Under the pieces are notes generated by a model. The model worked only from the letters and a program-made list of their open reading frames with translations. It was not told the origin of the DNA and searched no databases. Shown here one piece after another: positions 42,565-51,833 of a stretch of DNA of 59,261 bases (the first letter of the stretch is position 1; the number at the start of each line of letters is the position of its first letter). The stretch is from NCBI GenBank assembly GCA_021153265.1, contig JAGKTU010000002.1, positions 1-59,261 of the forward strand, read 5' to 3'. The position numbers were made by a program, and so were the translations under genes. This DNA comes from Clostridia bacterium. GTDB lineage: Bacteria; Bacillota; Clostridia; Oscillospirales; Oscillospiraceae.

Positions 42565-43500
42565 TTACTCAGCGGTGTCCGCGCCGATCATACTGGTCAG
42601 GGCGGCACGCAGGATATTTACGTTGGTTTCTTCCAGAATGGTGTCCTTATTGGTATGGATCCGGGAACAGTAAAGGCCGATGACCTTGCCCCGGTTGAAG
42701 GCCGCGATACCCACGCCATAGGGGAACTTCGCCTGATCGGAGGGGTAATAGCGGAAGCCCTTGGCTTTTACCGCAATACTCTTATCGCCGTAGTGGCCCA
42801 CGCAGCGGCAGAGATTGGTCATCATCTGATCGTTCTTAATGAACTTCTTGGTGGGGAACATGACGATCTCATCACCATCACCCACACAGTCCAGATTGAG
42901 GATGATCTGATGCTCGGTAGTCTTCTTATGCGTCTTGCGGAAGGAGGAAGAACCAACCAAACCTGCCTCCTCCAGATCGAACAGGACGAAGCAGACCCGA
43001 TTCCGTAGGTTTTCCGGCATCGAGCGAGCCATCTCCAGCACGGAAACCACACCGGAAGTGTTGTCATTGGCATTATTTTTGTTCGCCGGGCCCACCATCA
43101 TGACGATCAGCATGCCCCAATAAACCAAGCCGGCAATGGAGCCACCCAATTCAGGACTGCGGGTAATTATTCCAAATGTAAAACCCATTACAAAGGCAGC
43201 CACCATAAACAGTGCTACGATTGCGATCTGATACAGCAGGAACACCAGGAAATTACAGGGCGTAATGAAATTGGGAATGAACAGGCTTGCCGGGGTGTCA
43301 TAGTGAGCAGTCACCAGATATTTTGCCTTTTCTGGGTCGCCGAGGATGACATTCTGGCTTCCCATACTGCCCTTTTCCACCCGGTATTCATAACCCTGCA
43401 CCTTGGCATACTCCGCAACTGCATCCCGGAATGCCTGCTTCTGTTTTTTACTCTTTCGGATGGGGAATTGTTCCAACACATCCATAGGTTTCGTAATCAA
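42565..43500 (-). CDS. M28-family metallopeptidase with inserted membrane segment
   Basis: 311 aa from a TTG start at 43500, placed by GAGGAGAG seven bases upstream. A longer reading would run into the T-box terminator. Zinc ligands follow the M28 pattern: His66 in TAHYDTP, Asp146 in NANDNTSGV, Glu177/178 in FDLEEAG, Asp204 or Asp208, and His282. Between His66 and Asp146 sit two hydrophobic helices (about 82-108 and 119-137), which split the catalytic domain. Aminopeptidase activity is expected if it folds normally. It is the first gene of the tyrosine T-box operon. Confidence 0.88.
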   Translation of the reverse strand: MITKPMDVLEQFPIRKSKKQKQAFRDAVAEYAKVQGYEYRVEKGSMGSQNVILGDPEKAKYLVTAHYDTPASLFIPNFITPCNFLVFLLYQIAIVALFMVAAFVMGFTFGIITRSPELGGSIAGLVYWGMLIVMMVGPANKNNANDNTSGVVSVLEMARSMPENLRNRVCFVLFDLEEAGLVGSSSFRKTHKKTTEHQIILNLDCVGDGDEIVMFPTKKFIKNDQMMTNLCRCVGHYGDKSIAVKAKGFRYYPSDQAKFPYGVGIAAFNRGKVIGLYCSRIHTNKDTILEETNVNILRAALTSMIGADTAE

Positions 43501-43520
43501 ATTTCTCTCTCCTCTCAAAT

Positions 43521-43776
43521 AAAAAAGCCCCCTGTCCTTACGGACAGAGGGCGCAAATCGCACGGTACCACCTCTGGTTTATCCTTACCTCACGATAAGG
43601 ATCTCACGGCGTCCAACAACGCCTTTCGCTGTATCGGGCGACCCCGTCTTCCCCTACTCCATGTTCAGGAAAGCCACTCCGGGAGGTATTTCGGCGGATT
43701 TTCCCACTGCCTTGCACCACCCGGCAGCTCTCTGGCGGAAAATGGGACGCTTACTTATTCCCATCAACGTGTTACT
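43521..43776 (-). promoter_or_regulatory. T-box leader (tyrosine) of the M28-tyrS-GNAT operon
   Basis: Leader on the minus strand with antiterminator core GGTGGTACCGTG (43561-43572) and terminator stem 43527-43552 followed by six U. Stem I contains AGAGAGCTGCC and the GGGTGGTG apical loop. On its 3' side the bulge GAAATACC presents TAC (43686-43688), a tyrosine codon, as specifier. Uncharged tRNA-Tyr should turn on the peptidase, tyrS and the acetyltransferase. Confidence 0.93.
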
Positions 43777-43782
43777 TGCATT

Positions 43783-43811
43783 ATCCTAACAAAAAGGAAG
43801 CTTTTTGTCAA
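43783..43811 (-). promoter_or_regulatory. Promoter of the tyrosine T-box operon
   Basis: TTGACA (43806-43811), 17-base spacer, TAGGAT (43783-43788) on the minus strand. The -35 overlaps the stop codon of the upstream membrane protein gene. Confidence 0.8.
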
Positions 43812-44305
43812 GTCATTTCCTTCTGATTGCCATGCTGATTCGCAATTCTGCGAATCAGTAGAAAAGAAATGCTGAACCACAAATTGATTGCAGCTCCAAT
43901 AAACATCAGCACATGAGCAACATAAAATTCCGCAGTGCAAATCGATCCCACAGTCAGAAAAACTGTAAATCCAACATCAAAGAATGCAGCAATCACAAGT
44001 GGTAAGTATTTTTTGCCTAAGCGAGCCAAAAAATACGCCGCAATCAGTACTATAGGATACACAATCATCAGTCCAACACAGGCCATCGCAAGCCAGCGAA
44101 TGCCAACATCTGCTGCCCACAGCGCACCAAGTAGTGGATTCAAAAACACACTGCGATTGCCAACAAGATAAGCCAGATCAGGAGACACCGCTGTTCCAAA
44201 GACAAAGGGCGTCATCACACCGATCACAGTCAAAATCATATACAGATTGATGATTCGTTTATGATTTTCGTCATTATCAGCGCATTTCCACAACCGCTCT
44301 TTCAT
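43808..44305 (-). CDS. Four-helix membrane protein, unknown
   Basis: 165 aa, not recognised. Four hydrophobic helices at about 19-40, 62-90, 95-118 and 125-150, after a charged start (MKERLWKCADNDENHKR), and a polar tail. It is four bases downstream of recN on the same strand, so it ends the OLE-dxs-recN operon. It is more AT-rich than recN and may be a later addition. A role could not be inferred. Confidence 0.75.
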   Translation of the reverse strand: MKERLWKCADNDENHKRIINLYMILTVIGVMTPFVFGTAVSPDLAYLVGNRSVFLNPLLGALWAADVGIRWLAMACVGLMIVYPIVLIAAYFLARLGKKYLPLVIAAFFDVGFTVFLTVGSICTAEFYVAHVLMFIGAAINLWFSISFLLIRRIANQHGNQKEMT

Positions 44306-44309
44306 AGCA

Positions 44310-45959
44310 TTACCCCCTCAGCATCTCCTCCGCGCTCTTCAGCGTCGTTTCGGTAATGTTGGTGCCGCCGATGATTCTTGCCAGTTCCCGTTTTCTTCCC
44401 TCAATGTCCAAGGGCGTTACGGAAGTATAGGTTCTGCCATCGCGTTCGGACTTAGCGATCAGCAGATGGGTATTGGCTAGGGCCGCAAGCTGGGGCAGAT
44501 GAGTCACGCACAGCACCTGCTTGTGGGCAGCCACACTTCTGAGTTTTTCAGCCACTCTCTGTGCCGCCCGGCCGGAAACACCGGTGTCCACCTCGTCAAA
44601 GATCAGCGTTGCGATCTGATCCCGCTCCGCCAGCACATTCTTCATAGCCAGCATAATCCGGGCCAGCTCACCGCCGGAAGCTACCTTGCTCAGCGGCTTC
44701 AGTGCTTCACCGGCGTTGGCGCTCATATAGAATGCCACCGCGTCGGCGCCATTCCCCGTCAGCTCCAGCTCGGTAAACTCACAGGAAAACTGCACCCGGG
44801 GCATATCCAGCTGAGCAAGCTCCGTCAAGATCCGCTCAGACATTGCCACCGCCGTCTGTTTCCGATTCTCCCGCAGGGCAAAAGCTGCATCCCAAGCAGT
44901 CTTTTCCGCCTTGTGGAGTTTCTTTTTCAGCCTTTCCAGATGGTCATCGGCAAATTCGATCTCATCCAGCTCCTGCTTGGCGCTTTGCAGATAAGCAAGG
45001 ATATCCTCGCAGGTTGCGCCATACTTCCGGCGCAGCCGGTGGATCACATCCAACCGGGATTCGATCTGCTCCAGCTCATCGGCGGAGTACGCCAGATCAT
45101 CTCTGGCATCCCGCACCTCCTCGGCAACATCCTGAACCTGATACATCAGATCCGCGACCTTGTCATGAAGCTGGGAAATGCTCTCACTGAACCGGGAGAT
45201 CCGCGCCAGCACCCTTTCCGCGGTAGCCAGCATAGCAGCCGCACCGTCGGTGTCATCTCCGCCGTAAAGGTTCTCCACCGCTTCATTCATGCCGTCGGCG
45301 ATCTTTTCTGCGTTCTGCAGGAGCTTACGGCGGTCTTCCAGTTCTTCATCCTCGCCGGGCTGAAGGTCAGCTTTTTCAATTTCCGCGATCTGGTATTTCA
45401 GGGTTTCCATGCGGCGAAGCTTCTCGCCCTCGTCCATGGTCATCCGGTCGATCTCCCGGCGCAGCTTGGCGACAGCCGCATACTTTTCGGCATAATCCAG
45501 CCGCAGTGTCTCGTTATCCGCAAAAGAATCCAAAAACTGCAGATGATTTTCCTCGTCGAACAGCGATGCCGAATCATGCTGACCGTGGATGTTGATCAGC
45601 TGAATACCCAGCTTCCGCAGAATGTTCACAGAAACCAGACTGCCGTTGACCCGGCAGACATTTTTTCCATCCAGATGGATCTGCCGCTGGATCACCACTT
45701 CGGGGTCGTATTCCACCCCATTGTCCGCAAACCAGCTTAATTCCGGCACATCGGTGAACACCGCCCGAACGGACGCCTTGTTGGTTCCGGTTCGGATCAT
45801 ATCCCGATAGGCTCTCTCACCCAAAATAGCAGAAATGGCATCGATAACAATGGATTTACCTGCACCGGTCTCACCGGTGAGGACATTAAAACCCTGATCA
45901 AAGGAAATATCCGCGCTCTCGATGACCGCAATATTCTCGATATGCAGAAGACTCAGCAC
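44310..45959 (-). CDS. recN: DNA repair protein RecN
   Basis: 549 aa, SMC-like. Walker A GETGAGKS (about 29-36), a long coiled-coil middle (about 150-360), the signature VASGGELARIMLAMK (about 424-438) and Walker B FDEVDTGVSG (about 460). RecN tethers DNA ends in double-strand break repair. It is the usual last member of the dxs-tlyA-nadK-argR-recN cluster of Clostridia. Confidence 0.96.
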   Translation of the reverse strand: MLSLLHIENIAVIESADISFDQGFNVLTGETGAGKSIVIDAISAILGERAYRDMIRTGTNKASVRAVFTDVPELSWFADNGVEYDPEVVIQRQIHLDGKNVCRVNGSLVSVNILRKLGIQLINIHGQHDSASLFDEENHLQFLDSFADNETLRLDYAEKYAAVAKLRREIDRMTMDEGEKLRRMETLKYQIAEIEKADLQPGEDEELEDRRKLLQNAEKIADGMNEAVENLYGGDDTDGAAAMLATAERVLARISRFSESISQLHDKVADLMYQVQDVAEEVRDARDDLAYSADELEQIESRLDVIHRLRRKYGATCEDILAYLQSAKQELDEIEFADDHLERLKKKLHKAEKTAWDAAFALRENRKQTAVAMSERILTELAQLDMPRVQFSCEFTELELTGNGADAVAFYMSANAGEALKPLSKVASGGELARIMLAMKNVLAERDQIATLIFDEVDTGVSGRAAQRVAEKLRSVAAHKQVLCVTHLPQLAALANTHLLIAKSERDGRTYTSVTPLDIEGRKRELARIIGGTNITETTLKSAEEMLRG

Positions 45960-45975
45960 GGAGACTCCCCCTTTC

Positions 45976-46428
45976 TTAGCTCATCAAATTTTTGATTTCT
46001 CCGCAGAATGCCGCTGCGGAATTGGTATCACGCATGATTACGATGACTGTGTCATCGCCTGCCAGAGTGCCTAAAATGACATTCATATTCATAGCATCCA
46101 CAGCAGAAGCGGCCGCACCGGCCAATCCCGGCAGAGTATGGATCACAACAATGTTCTGTGCGTAGTCAAAGCCGGTAACGCACTCCCGGAAGATCGTGTT
46201 GAGCCGGCTGGAAAATGTCTCAGGCATTTCCCGGCTGGAGGTTGTATAGCGGTAAGTGCCCAGGCTGGTCAACTCCTTGACGATACGAAGCTCCTTGATA
46301 TCCCGGGAGATGGTTGCCTGGGTGCTGGAGAAACCGGCGTCCTGCAGCAGCTGCAGAAGCTGTTCCTGTGTTTCCACATTGGTGGTGGAGATGATCTCCA
46401 GAATTTTAGCCTGTCTTTGTGATTTCAA
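45976..46428 (-). CDS. argR: Arginine repressor ArgR/AhrC
   Basis: 150 aa. N-terminal winged helix (about 1-70, FSSTQATISRDIKELRIVK) and C-terminal oligomerisation and arginine-binding domain with TLAGDDTVIVIMRD (about 120-133). The start is TTG at 46428, with AGGTG seven bases upstream. It represses arginine synthesis genes as a hexamer with bound arginine. No ARG genes are near; it is in its conserved place before recN. Confidence 0.95.
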   Translation of the reverse strand: MKSQRQAKILEIISTTNVETQEQLLQLLQDAGFSSTQATISRDIKELRIVKELTSLGTYRYTTSSREMPETFSSRLNTIFRECVTGFDYAQNIVVIHTLPGLAGAAASAVDAMNMNVILGTLAGDDTVIVIMRDTNSAAAFCGEIKNLMS

Positions 46429-46441
46429 CGCCCTTCACCTC

Positions 46442-47308
46442 TTAAAGATTGATTTTGAACTTTGCATTGACCACATCGAAGAAGCTGCGCTCCTTCAAAC
46501 GTACCAGTTTCGTCTCCAATTTCGACTTTTGAATGGTTGCCACGTCGCCCATATTCAGCCGGACAGCCTTGCCGCCATCGACGGACAGGAAAGCGTTCCT
46601 CCGGGCATTTTTCGTCAGTTCCACATTGATCACCCGTTTTTCGGATGTCACAATGCAGCGGCTGCCAACATCGTGGGCACAAATGGGGGTAATGATGATG
46701 TTCTGTGCGTCCGGCTCCACGATTGGGCCGCCGGCGGACAGACTGTATGCCGTAGAACCAGTGGGGGTGGCAACCACAATGCCATCACCGCCGCACTCCA
46801 TGGCCTGTACACCGTCGCACTTCACCGCCAAGTGTACAATTCTTGCCACCGCGCCCTTGGTCACGACCACATCATTCAGGCAAATATCGTGGAAAATGAT
46901 ATCTCGATCCCGGCTAACGGTCACATCCAACATCATGCGGCTGTCAAACGTATAGTTTCCCTTTGCGATCTCAGCGAGCTTGTCCAGCTCCGTGCTCTCC
47001 AGTTCCGCCATAAAGCCCATGGTTCCGATGTTAACGCCCAAAATGGGGATTCCCCTTCGGGTAGCAGCCTTCGCCATGTGCAGAATGGTACCGTCGCCAC
47101 CGAAGCAGATCACCATTTCGGCATTGGGCAGTTCTCTGTCCAATCGGGAAAAGCGCAAATCTCTGGGCAGATCATAATTTCTGTCCACCTCGAAAGGCAG
47201 GCAAATCTTCGTCTCCACACCGGCATCTTTCAGGATTTTCTGTGCAGCCCGCACCGTCTGAAAATTCTTGTCCCGGTAAGGGTTTGGTGTCAATATTACG
47301 TTTTTCAT
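46442..47308 (-). CDS. nadK: NAD kinase
   Basis: 288 aa. GGDGT motif in ICFGGDGTILHMAK (about 68-81), ATPTGSTAYSLSAGGPIV (about 177) and the C-terminal beta-sandwich define NadK, which makes NADP from NAD. The ATG at 47308 follows GGAGGGG; the TTG one codon earlier is less likely. It sits between tlyA and argR. Confidence 0.96.
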   Translation of the reverse strand: MKNVILTPNPYRDKNFQTVRAAQKILKDAGVETKICLPFEVDRNYDLPRDLRFSRLDRELPNAEMVICFGGDGTILHMAKAATRRGIPILGVNIGTMGFMAELESTELDKLAEIAKGNYTFDSRMMLDVTVSRDRDIIFHDICLNDVVVTKGAVARIVHLAVKCDGVQAMECGGDGIVVATPTGSTAYSLSAGGPIVEPDAQNIIITPICAHDVGSRCIVTSEKRVINVELTKNARRNAFLSVDGGKAVRLNMGDVATIQKSKLETKLVRLKERSFFDVVNAKFKINL

Positions 47309-47320
47309 CAAACCCCTCCT

Positions 47321-48124
47321 TTATTTATCCAATGTGGCATGCGCCTGTCGTACGACTTCTGCCGTATCCGGGCGAATGCCGGGAACGTCATCCAATGTCA
47401 GATGACCTAAGAATTCAATATTGCCTTCGGGTCCCTTGACGGGAGAGAAGGTCAGGCCCAAAATTCGGAAACCAAGGCCATCCACCAGGGCAACGAAATT
47501 ATCCAACACCATCTGATGGACCTTAGCATCACGAACGACACCCTTCTTGCCCACATTTTCCTTACCTGCCTCAAACTGAGGCTTGATCAGGCACAAAACC
47601 TGACCGGTAGGCTTCAGAAGTGTCTTAATAGTAGGCAAAACGATCTCCAAGCCGATAAAACTGACATCGATAACCGAAAGATCCAACGGCTCACCCAGCT
47701 GCTCCGGGGTCACATAGCGGATATTGGTCCGCTCCATGACTACCACACGCTCATCGGACCGGATCTTCCAGTCCAGCTGACCGTAGCCCACATCAATAGC
47801 AAAGACCTTCTTCGCGCCCTGCTGCAGCAGGCAGTCGGTAAAGCCACCGGTGGATGCACCGGAATCACTGCAAACGAAGCCTTCTGGCTTTACTCCGAAA
47901 TCCCGAAGCGCTTTCTCCAATTTCAAGCCACCCCGGCTCACATAGGGACAAACTGCACCGCGAACCTCGATCGCTACATTCTCCTCATAGGAGATTCCGG
48001 GCTTATCTGCCTTCTGACCGTCAACATACACCATGCCGCTCATAATGATGGCCTGAGCCTTGGAGCGGCTGTCTGCATAGCCCTGCTCCGTCAGCAGCAC
48101 ATCCAATCTTTTTTTCACTTTCAT
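47321..48124 (-). CDS. tlyA: TlyA-family rRNA 2'-O-methyltransferase
   Basis: 267 aa. N-terminal S4 RNA-binding domain (about 4-60, KKRLDVLLTEQGYADSR) and an FtsJ/RrmJ-like methyltransferase domain, with SDSGASTGGFTDCLLQ (about 85-100) as SAM site and a K-D-K-type tail. TlyA methylates cytidines in 16S/23S rRNA. The start overlaps the dxs stop by four bases. Confidence 0.95.
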   Translation of the reverse strand: MKVKKRLDVLLTEQGYADSRSKAQAIIMSGMVYVDGQKADKPGISYEENVAIEVRGAVCPYVSRGGLKLEKALRDFGVKPEGFVCSDSGASTGGFTDCLLQQGAKKVFAIDVGYGQLDWKIRSDERVVVMERTNIRYVTPEQLGEPLDLSVIDVSFIGLEIVLPTIKTLLKPTGQVLCLIKPQFEAGKENVGKKGVVRDAKVHQMVLDNFVALVDGLGFRILGLTFSPVKGPEGNIEFLGHLTLDDVPGIRPDTAEVVRQAHATLDK

Positions 48125-49977
48125 TCAGACAGCACCTCCTTGACATACTGAACGATCGAATCCACATCCAAGCCGTGTTTCCGGCGAAGCTCAGCAACAC
48201 TTCCGTGGGATACAAAATGGTCACCCAAATTTTTATCAAACACGCGGCAGTTGGGATTGATATCCCACATCGCGCCGCTCACAGTCTCAAAAACACCGGA
48301 ACCTTTGCAGGTTTCTTCCACAACAATGGCGCTTTCATATCCCGCCAAGGCCGCTTCCAGCGCGCTTACGGGCAGCGGATGTACACGCATCAAACGAACC
48401 ACACCCACTTCGATTCCCTGTTCCTTCAGCTCGTCAGCGGCCTCCAGAACATTTTCCAGCATATTTCCGTAGGTGATCAATACAGCCTTGCCGCCGCGCC
48501 GATGGTTCACCACAGAAGATTTCCCATCCCAGCAGGAATCCACATAATTTCCGTCTCCTCCTCTGGGATAGCGCACCGTGATCGGGCCATTGTATTCCTT
48601 CACTGCCCAGCGCAGCATATCCCGCTGTTCCGCAGTAGAACTGGGGGACAATACGGTCATTCCGGGAATCTGACGCAGGAAGCCTACATCAAACACACCG
48701 TGATGGGTAGCGCCATCGTCACCAACAAGTCCTGCCCGATCCACAGCAAATACCACATGCAGTCCCAGCAGCGCCACATCCTGCATGATCTGATCAAAAG
48801 CGCGCTGCAGGAAGGTGGAATACAGGGCAACCACCGGGATCATCCCCTGCTTTGCCAGTCCACCGGCCATGGAAACCGCGTGTTCCTCAGCAATACCCAC
48901 GTCAAATGTGCGTTTGGGATACTGCTTCATAAATTCGATCAAACCCGTGCCGCCGGGCATAGCCGCGGTAATGGCACAGAACCTGTCATTCTCTTTTGCC
49001 AGCTCCAGCATGATTTTTCCGAAGGAATCGGAATAAGTTTCCTTCTTTGCAGCCAGAGATGCGCCCGTGGCCGGATCAAACTTACCGATTCCGTGGAAAC
49101 GGGAAGGATCCGACTCCGCAGGCAAGTATCCGCAGCCCTTCTTCGTCACCGCATGAATGACCACAGGTCCGCGGATATCCCGAGCAATCCGCAGCAGGCT
49201 GATGAGGCCGGGCAGATCGTGGCCATCCACAGGGCCCAGATACCGCATGCCCATGTTCTCGAAGATCGTCGCTGGCAGCACCATTCGCTTAATGCGATCC
49301 TTGATCCGCTTGGTAAAGCCGTAAATGGCCTTGCCCCCCGGAATCTTGTCCATCAGCATCCGATACCGGCGCTTCGCGCCAAAATACTGCTCCTTTGTGC
49401 GAAGCAGGGACAGATGCCGGCTCATTCCGCCCACATTTTTGTCGATGCTCATCTCATTGTCATTGAGTATGATGATCATCTTCTCCCGACTCTCAGCGGC
49501 GTCATTCAGTCCCTCATACACCATGCCACCGGTAGCCGCACCGTCGCCCAGCAGGGCGATCACATGGTGGTCCTGCTTCAGCAGGGTTCTCGCCCGGGCC
49601 ATACCCAGCGCAATGGAAATGGAGCTGGATGCGTGTCCAGCCACAAAAGAATCGGTATCACTCTCACTGGGTTTGGGAAATCCGGAGATACCACCGAATT
49701 GCCGAAGATGCGAAAAATCCGCCTGTCGTCCGGTCAGCATCTTATGGACATAAGATTGGTGACCCACATCAAAAACCAGGCGGTCTTTCCGTGTATCAAA
49801 AACGGTCTCAATGGCCACCGTCAGCTCCACCACGCCCAAATTGGACGCAAGATGGCCGCCGGTCTTAGACACATTGGAAACCAGAAATTCTCTTATCTCA
49901 TCACACAGGAGCGTCTGCTCCTCTTTACGCAGAGAAATCAGCGAATCGTGATCTTTGATTGTTTCTAAAATGCTCAC
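48121..49977 (-). CDS. dxs: 1-deoxy-D-xylulose-5-phosphate synthase
   Basis: 618 aa, first enzyme of the MEP isoprenoid pathway, using thiamine diphosphate. TPP motif GDGAATGGMVYEGLNDA (about 147-163), GHQSYVHKMLTG near 72, and the transketolase C-domain with EEHAVSMAGGLA (about 365). The start is GTG at 49977. It lies 17 bases after oapA and downstream of the OLE RNA, the arrangement known for OLE operons. Confidence 0.97.
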   Translation of the reverse strand: MSILETIKDHDSLISLRKEEQTLLCDEIREFLVSNVSKTGGHLASNLGVVELTVAIETVFDTRKDRLVFDVGHQSYVHKMLTGRQADFSHLRQFGGISGFPKPSESDTDSFVAGHASSSISIALGMARARTLLKQDHHVIALLGDGAATGGMVYEGLNDAAESREKMIIILNDNEMSIDKNVGGMSRHLSLLRTKEQYFGAKRRYRMLMDKIPGGKAIYGFTKRIKDRIKRMVLPATIFENMGMRYLGPVDGHDLPGLISLLRIARDIRGPVVIHAVTKKGCGYLPAESDPSRFHGIGKFDPATGASLAAKKETYSDSFGKIMLELAKENDRFCAITAAMPGGTGLIEFMKQYPKRTFDVGIAEEHAVSMAGGLAKQGMIPVVALYSTFLQRAFDQIMQDVALLGLHVVFAVDRAGLVGDDGATHHGVFDVGFLRQIPGMTVLSPSSTAEQRDMLRWAVKEYNGPITVRYPRGGDGNYVDSCWDGKSSVVNHRRGGKAVLITYGNMLENVLEAADELKEQGIEVGVVRLMRVHPLPVSALEAALAGYESAIVVEETCKGSGVFETVSGAMWDINPNCRVFDKNLGDHFVSHGSVAELRRKHGLDVDSIVQYVKEVLSE

Positions 49978-49994
49978 AAAGTCACAACCTATCG

Positions 49995-50582
49995 TTATTT
50001 TTTCTTTTTCTTGCCCTTACCGGTCATCCGGTTCAGCGAAGCGATCAAGCGGCCAACGCTGTGGACAATCACTACACAGGAATTGACTGCAACGGACTTG
50101 CCAATGGCCTTGCCGCCCACGGTCAAACCAGCCGCCAATGCAGACATTGCCAGAGAAATGATCTGCGGCCAGGAAAAGCTAAAATTCGCAAGGATCTGTG
50201 CCGCTATGGTAGCCGAAGCAGAGCCGGATACAACGCCGCAGATATCGCCCACCACATCGTTGCAGATGGAGCTGACCCGCTCCGCGTTGCGCAGAAGCTG
50301 AATGGCCTCATGGGCGCCGGGAACTTTTCTGGCTGCCATAGAATGGAAGGGCTTTTCGTCCGCCGTCGCCACAGCCATACCGATAATGTCGAAAACAATA
50401 CCGATCAGAATGATGGCAAGTAGAATCAAAAATGCCACCACCATGTTGCTGCGGGACATCAAAATATCGGACAACAGAGAAATGGTGCCGGAAATGGCAA
50501 TGGTGACAAAAAAGATGGTAACGACCCATTGGATTGCTTTTCTACGTTCCCGTTTTTGCGCGGCAGGATCAGATTTAGACAC
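49995..50582 (-). CDS. oapA: OLE-associated membrane protein OapA (DUF21-like)
   Basis: 195 aa from a GTG at 50582, with AAGGGG nine bases upstream. Longer in-frame readings enter the structured RNA region. Basic N-terminus (SKSDPAAQKRERRKA), helices at about 18-38 and 46-72, the DUF21-like stretch with FDIIGMAVATADEKPFHSM and SSICNDVVGDICGVVSG, another helix pair (about 130-170) and a lysine-rich tail (GKGKKKKK). This size and DUF21 similarity match OapA, the membrane protein that binds OLE RNA and localises it to the membrane. A fragment of a CorB-type exporter is the alternative, but the RNA upstream and dxs downstream favour OapA. Confidence 0.85.
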   Translation of the reverse strand: MSKSDPAAQKRERRKAIQWVVTIFFVTIAISGTISLLSDILMSRSNMVVAFLILLAIILIGIVFDIIGMAVATADEKPFHSMAARKVPGAHEAIQLLRNAERVSSICNDVVGDICGVVSGSASATIAAQILANFSFSWPQIISLAMSALAAGLTVGGKAIGKSVAVNSCVVIVHSVGRLIASLNRMTGKGKKKKK

Positions 50583-50599
50583 AGAGGTTATCCCCTTTT

Positions 50600-51226
50600 G
50601 AAATTTAGTAAAGTGACGGCAGCAGACAGGATAAATCTTACGGCTTAGGTCGGGTTGTTTTTCACCGGAGAAAACCTGCCGTTGCCGCACAGGCCGTTTC
50701 CATTTGATTTCTCCGCTCAAGTGTTGCCAGCGAGAGTACCCGATTGCCACTTAGTCCGTACTGTAATCCCCTGCCTGCCCTTTTCAGACAGCCTAGGTGA
50801 TTTCCACGACAAGACGTACCATAGTCTTAGCCTCTTTTGCAAGCATGGTTTCCAGGAGCGATATCGGCAGTCGCGTGGCCACCACGACCGGCCGCGTGTT
50901 CCCCTTTCCCCGCATGTTCACTCAAGGCAGGCTACACTGCACGCAGCAACGCGATTCTGCGCACTGCTTTGCAGGTTCATACTTGATTCGTACGCGATCG
51001 GACCCCGAGCCGGGGCTTATGCCGTCGTCGCACAAGGTTCAAGTCTCCACGGAAACCGGGTCGTATGCGCCATGCCATTGGCGCGCGCCCGGGATCCTTA
51101 ACCCCCAGCATCCACCCTAAACTGGGCGTAAAAAGCAGACACCAGGGACTTCATCGATGTGCCCTTCAAAGGATTTTTAGGCCCTTCCTGGAAGATGGCC
51201 ATCTCGACTAGGATACTGCACCGTCA
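50600..51226 (-). ncRNA. ole: OLE RNA (ornate large extremophilic RNA)
   Basis: About 625 nt with no plausible gene on either strand, though rich in GC stems (for example the GGGCGCGCGCC block near 51085). It starts right after a good minus-strand promoter and ends just before oapA. Length, position before a DUF21-type membrane protein, and the dxs-tlyA-nadK-argR-recN genes downstream are all as described for OLE RNAs. RNase P RNA is excluded by the lack of its GAGGAAAGTC core. I identify it by context and shape, not by covariance search, so exact ends are approximate. Confidence 0.8.
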
Positions 51227-51232
51227 CATTGT

Positions 51233-51261
51233 ATAATATCATGCTTTTCGTGAATATACAA
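51233..51261 (-). promoter_or_regulatory. Promoter of OLE RNA-oapA-dxs operon
   Basis: TTGTAT (51256-51261), 17-base spacer, TATTAT (51233-51238) on the minus strand. It predicts a 5' end near 51226. Confidence 0.75.
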
Positions 51262-51300
51262 GTATCTTTTCAAAATGTTGTATATTTATTTCCGAAATAT

Positions 51301-51771
51301 TCACTCCCGGTTAACAAACCAATCCTCCACGATGTCCTCATGGGTAACGGCGATCTCGATATCTTTGATCTCTTCCCTGCTGAAAAACCGCAGTTCTTTG
51401 GACTCGCTGCTGATGCGCATCTGAGGCTCTTCGTCAAACTCCAGCCCATACACCACGATCACCATCCGCCAGACACTTCCGTCCCGATAGGCCGCAATGC
51501 GTCCCGGATCATCGTAGACCGCCAGCTTCCGAAAACGTTCCTTATTAATCCGAACACCCAGTTCCTCGTAAGTTTCCCGGGCAATGGCCTCCCGACCCGT
51601 TTCATACTTTTTGCAACCGCCGCCAATCAGTCCCCAGATATCGGAGTCCCTCCGCTTCTCCAGCAGCAGTTTCCCCTTGCAGGTGATGATGGCATTGGCA
51701 CCCAAATGGGCGCCTTGGGTGGTCTTGGGCGCATTCTTCGGGTCACCCCGGTAGAAGGTTACGATAGACAT
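51301..51771 (-). CDS. NUDIX hydrolase
   Basis: 156 aa from the ATG at 51771 (AGGAGGAA upstream). The NUDIX box is complete: GGGCKKYETGREAIARETYEELGV pattern (about residues 57-80), with RExxEE bearing the metal-binding glutamates. The substrate cannot be told: nucleotide sugars, mutagenic nucleotides or capped RNA are all known for the family. It lies between dinB and the OLE promoter, on the same strand. Confidence 0.92.
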   Translation of the reverse strand: MSIVTFYRGDPKNAPKTTQGAHLGANAIITCKGKLLLEKRRDSDIWGLIGGGCKKYETGREAIARETYEELGVRINKERFRKLAVYDDPGRIAAYRDGSVWRMVIVVYGLEFDEEPQMRISSESKELRFFSREEIKDIEIAVTHEDIVEDWFVNRE

Positions 51772-51833
51772 GCAGATTCCTCCTGTGAATATTCTTAGTT
51801 CTATCATACACCACCGGTTTATTGATTTCCACC

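Noticed and set aside
48175..49968. A 597-codon plus-strand frame over dxs
   Set aside because: Mirror of the dxs frame, no recognisable domain, no start signals.
50600..51226. RNase P RNA or a group II intron as explanation of the structured block
   Set aside because: The RNase P core (GAGGAAAGTC and the matching 3' ACAGAA region) and a group II domain V were not found, while position and partner gene fit OLE.
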